Origin: Deltaproteobacteria bacterium
Lineage (GTDB): Bacteria; Myxococcota_A; UBA796
Direction of reading: 5' to 3'
DNA length: 8,985 bases
Assembly (NCBI GenBank): GCA_002707085.1
Contig: PALY01000018.1
Span: 1 to 8,985 of the forward strand
Shown piece after piece: positions 7,111 through 8,985 of the stretch (the stretch's first letter is position 1; each line of letters begins with the position of its first letter). A program made the translations under genes and the position numbers. The notes under the pieces were generated by a model that made no database searches, had not been told where the DNA came from, and saw nothing but the letters and a program-made list of their open reading frames with translations.

Positions 7111-7686
7111 GTGCTTAGGCTAGCATCATCAACGCGCCCTGATTGGATCAAAGAGGCTTTAGCATCCATGGATGATGTGCTTCTGGATCACGCTCATTGC
7201 GAAAAGAAAGCGGCATCTACCGCTCTTAATCTTATTTTCCGATATCAATACCGTTCAGACTTAATGGTGCCGTTGTCGGAAATTGCACGCGAAGAGTTGG
7301 GGCATTTTGAGTTGGTTTTGAAGGTGTTGAATGTCAGAGGAATTCCCTTTGATCGTCAACGACCCTCAACCTATGCACCCAAATTGTTTTCCGCCGTTCG
7401 TGGCCAAGAGCCAGAACATTTTGTGGATACTATGATTTGCTGCGCCCTAATTGAGGCGAGGAGTTGTGAGCGGATGAAGTTGTTGGCAGAGACCCTGCCC
7501 GACCCTAAACTCGCAGCGCTGTACCGTGGACTCCTTGCCAGTGAAGCGCGCCACCATCAAACGTATCTCGACCTTGCAGCCACGCAGGTTCCAGAAGATC
7601 AGGTGTATGCACGGCTTGACGAATTGGCGGCCCACGAAGCCACGGTATTGTCCGTGCCGGGAGAAGATGTTCGGATGCACAGCTAA
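7111..7686 (+). CDS. miaE: MiaE-type tRNA hydroxylase (diiron)
   Basis: This 191-residue protein matches tRNA-(ms2io6A37)-hydroxylase, an oxygen-dependent diiron enzyme that hydroxylates the isopentenyl group of the modified adenosine at tRNA position 37. All ferritin-like iron ligands can be placed on the four helices: Glu31 in HAHCEKKAAS, Glu62 and His65 in AREELGHFE, Glu115 in LIEARSCER, and Glu145 and His148 in SEARHH. The conserved RGIPF at 77-81 and TYAP at 87-90 are also present. The GTG at 7111 is preferred: it is four bases past the stop of the upstream small gene and the sequence RPDWIKEAL then falls where MiaE proteins begin. The in-frame ATG at 7045 would overlap that gene by 62 bases and encode an unrelated leader. 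Its stop lies six bases from that of the convergent phosphoesterase. No miaA or miaB is in the window. Confidence 0.9.
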   Translation: MLRLASSTRPDWIKEALASMDDVLLDHAHCEKKAASTALNLIFRYQYRSDLMVPLSEIAREELGHFELVLKVLNVRGIPFDRQRPSTYAPKLFSAVRGQEPEHFVDTMICCALIEARSCERMKLLAETLPDPKLAALYRGLLASEARHHQTYLDLAATQVPEDQVYARLDELAAHEATVLSVPGEDVRMHS

Positions 7687-7692
7687 AGCTGT

Positions 7693-8562
7693 TTATCGTC
7701 CGGTCGAAAAGGCGCCGCCCGGTTCCGGGCTAAATGAAGTTCCATCAAAAAGAAGCCGCTCTAAACCCGTCATCTTTCCATCTTCGACTGTATAGAAACA
7801 AAGATGGGAGGTTCGGTTTTGTTCCGGAAGGTGTGCGTATCCGGTGGCTCCAGGGTTCAAAATGGTGACTGGCCCGTTGGGACCCGAGATGTTGGTTTTG
7901 AACCCGTGGTGTTCGTGTCCATGAACGATGGCATTGATGCCGGGTGTTGTATTGACCCATTCTCGTACGGCGTCAGCATTGGCGAGGGCGCGAGTGGATG
8001 GTCCATATGGCTCACCATGTCTCCCCAATAGTGGGTAATGCAGGCACAGGAAGGTGAATTTATCCTGGATGTTTTGTAGCTTGGTTGCAGCTTCTGCAAG
8101 TTGTTCTTCGGGAGTCCATCCGCTGGAAAGGGGGTGGCAGCGACACGTTTCGATACAGATGAATGCGGCATCTCCATGAACGTGAAGGGCTGGCATTTCT
8201 GGCCCCATCCATTTCCCAAAGAGTTCCCGCATACGATCGCCCGGGGTTTTTTCCCTCACGTATGTGTCATGGTTTCCAGGAATCATCACCGTTGGAAATC
8301 GGGACAAGATGGGTTCTAGCAGGGTGCGGGCGAGCGAAAATTCAGCATCCAAGGCTTGTGCCGTAAGATCGCCCGTAAAAACGACCACGTCAGGTTCGGC
8401 CGCCACCACGCTGGCGATGGCGGCTTCTTGCGCGCTCAGGGAAAATTTAGTTCGTCTACCCAGAACGTATAGGTTTGCAGTCCCCAACAAACGCTTGCCG
8501 GTCATTTCGCCAAGCCGTGGTGCGGCTTGTACATGTAGGTCTGTGATATGTGCAATCTTCAC
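7693..8562 (-). CDS. Calcineurin-like metallophosphoesterase
   Basis: This 289-residue protein carries the full two-metal signature of PF00149: DLH at 8-10, FTGDLT at 63-67, PGNHD at 95-99, LCLHYP at 172-177 (His175) and VHGHEHHG at 213-220. The segment ITDLHVQAA close to the N-terminus and the HGHEHH ending place it near the cyclic nucleotide phosphodiesterase (CpdA-like) and 3',5'-cAMP/UDP-sugar hydrolase branches. The substrate is not deducible. No signal peptide is evident, so it is probably cytoplasmic. The GTG at 8562 is chosen because it opens on the first strand (MKIAHITDLH) and has GGAG five bases upstream. In-frame ATG 8619 and TTG 8628 have poor sites and would add a non-conserved tail. 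The last 20 residues (SPEPGGAFSTGR) form a loose tail. A hairpin-forming repeat abuts its ribosome binding site. Confidence 0.9.
   Translation of the reverse strand: MKIAHITDLHVQAAPRLGEMTGKRLLGTANLYVLGRRTKFSLSAQEAAIASVVAAEPDVVVFTGDLTAQALDAEFSLARTLLEPILSRFPTVMIPGNHDTYVREKTPGDRMRELFGKWMGPEMPALHVHGDAAFICIETCRCHPLSSGWTPEEQLAEAATKLQNIQDKFTFLCLHYPLLGRHGEPYGPSTRALANADAVREWVNTTPGINAIVHGHEHHGFKTNISGPNGPVTILNPGATGYAHLPEQNRTSHLCFYTVEDGKMTGLERLLFDGTSFSPEPGGAFSTGR
7717..7730. repeat. Perfect 14-base palindrome near the convergent gene ends
   Basis: The 14 bases read the same on both strands: six-base GC arms around TT. They lie inside the last codons of the phosphoesterase gene, 30 bases past the MiaE stop. 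As RNA the stem would be five pairs with a four-base loop. On the minus strand a short TTTT follows only after six more bases, and on the plus strand there is no T run. A role as a weak two-way transcription terminator is possible but unproven. Confidence 0.35.
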
Positions 8563-8567
8563 TAGAA

Positions 8568-8571
8568 CTCC
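8568..8571 (-). promoter_or_regulatory. Ribosome binding site of the phosphoesterase gene
   Basis: On the minus strand GGAG stands five bases before the GTG at 8562 and selects that start. Its first base is also the last base of the hairpin repeat at 8571-8586. Confidence 0.65.
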
Positions 8572-8586
8572 AGAACTTACGTTCTG
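8571..8586. promoter_or_regulatory. Inverted repeat, possible operator or RNA hairpin
   Basis: CAGAAC and GTTCTG form perfect six-base arms around four bases. The core GAAC-N4-GTTC (8573-8584) matches the core of the Gram-positive-type LexA (SOS) box. Read as minus-strand RNA the same bases fold to a six-pair hairpin closed by GUAA, a GNRA-type tetraloop, ending on the first base of the phosphoesterase ribosome binding site. Either a DNA operator or a translational element is possible. The sequence alone does not decide between them. Confidence 0.4.
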
Positions 8587-8650
8587 CTTTACCCGTCCGG
8601 GAGCCAGTATGGTACTCATCGGATACAAGAGTCCAGCAAGTTGAGTTGAT

Positions 8651-8985
8651 ATGGACCCCCGCCGAATACTTGAAGAAGCTGCCCAGCACCGCCAGGCCTG
8701 CCAGATACAGGTTCGCGGGGAGCGTTGGATTAAGGGTCAGGTTGTTCGTGTTGAGCGGGGTGGGCTGGTAATAACCTCCGATGAACGACGTTTTATCGGA
8801 GGTGAGGACCTGAGGGTCTGGCTAACTTTTGAGATGAAGCAGTATACGTTTCAGGCTTCCGTCATTCGTGCAGGCGTACCCATCCCTGAGAGAAACCAGG
8901 ATGGTTTACTTCTCGGTTTTATCGACAATTGGGCTGAGTCTGCTTCGGAGTCCAACACGAAAGAGGGCTACGTCGTGGAATTGGT
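8651..8985 (+). CDS. PilZ/YcgR-like protein, 3' end beyond window
   Basis: An open frame runs from ATG 8651 to the window end (111 full codons) with no stop. A stop lies in frame just upstream at 8642, so this ATG is the first possible start. The visible part begins MDPRRILEEAAQHRQ, a short helix, then a beta-rich domain: GERWIKGQVVRVERGGLVIT, RFIGGEDLRVWLTFEMKQYT, FQASVIRAGVPIPERNQDG and LLLGFIDNWAES. The alternation of strands and the GEDLRVWLTF and YTFQASVIRAG segments look like the YcgR-type N-terminal barrel that precedes a PilZ domain in c-di-GMP receptors of flagellar or surface motility control. The c-di-GMP-binding motifs (RxxxR and D/NxSxxG) would lie past the window, so binding cannot be claimed. 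It is divergent from the phosphoesterase across 88 bases. No good ribosome binding site is seen. Confidence 0.6.
   Translation, partial: MDPRRILEEAAQHRQACQIQVRGERWIKGQVVRVERGGLVITSDERRFIGGEDLRVWLTFEMKQYTFQASVIRAGVPIPERNQDGLLLGFIDNWAESASESNTKEGYVVEL

Noticed and set aside
1..8985. CRISPR array, tRNA or rRNA gene, insertion sequence, phage or toxin-antitoxin or defence island
   Set aside because: I looked for regular direct repeats, cloverleaf ends, transposase or integrase motifs and paired small genes and saw none. All coding space is accounted for by housekeeping-type or unassigned single genes.

Overview
The window (GC roughly one half) reads as an ordinary, densely coded stretch of a bacterial chromosome. 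It holds eleven protein genes, two of them cut by the window edges. I see no RNA gene, insertion sequence, prophage, CRISPR array or long repeat, and no gene-free stretch longer than about 105 bases. The gene mix points to a Gram-negative, probably Myxococcota/deltaproteobacteria-like lineage: a MiaE-type tRNA hydroxylase, a TPR-sulfotransferase fusion, a cobalamin-type radical SAM protein, a group III phosphofructokinase and a PilZ/YcgR-like protein. That placement is inference from gene content only.

Layout. (1) 1-1155, plus strand: the 3' part of a protein with a TPR-like C-terminus, then an NADPH-dependent FMN reductase. (2) 1168-3772, minus strand: a B12-binding-type radical SAM protein followed 57 bases downstream by 6-phosphofructokinase. 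The latter converges tail to tail with the FMN reductase. (3) 3773-3876: a divergent intergenic region with a candidate minus-strand promoter and ribosome binding sites for both sides. (4) 3877-7686, plus strand: FolB-like dihydroneopterin aldolase overlapping by one base a stand-alone RibD C-terminal-type reductase, then the TPR-sulfotransferase, an unrecognised 82-residue protein, and a MiaE homologue only 4 bases behind it. (5) 7693-8562, minus strand: a calcineurin-like metallophosphoesterase, convergent with MiaE at a 6-base gap. (6) 8651 to the end, plus strand: the start of a PilZ/YcgR-like protein. A perfect 6-base inverted repeat lies in the 88-base gap between the last two genes.

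How the genes fit together. The FolB/RibD_C pair suggests a small pterin (folate-type) or flavin-precursor module. PFK is central glycolysis and MiaE is tRNA modification at position 37. The radical SAM protein, the sulfotransferase fusion and the 82-residue protein have no assignable substrate. Nothing here looks like a defence or mobile system. The most interesting points are the altered donor-binding loop in the sulfotransferase, the CX4CX2C radical SAM cluster motif, the coupled FolB/RibD_C pair, the orphan small protein ahead of miaE, and the hairpin next to the phosphoesterase ribosome binding site.
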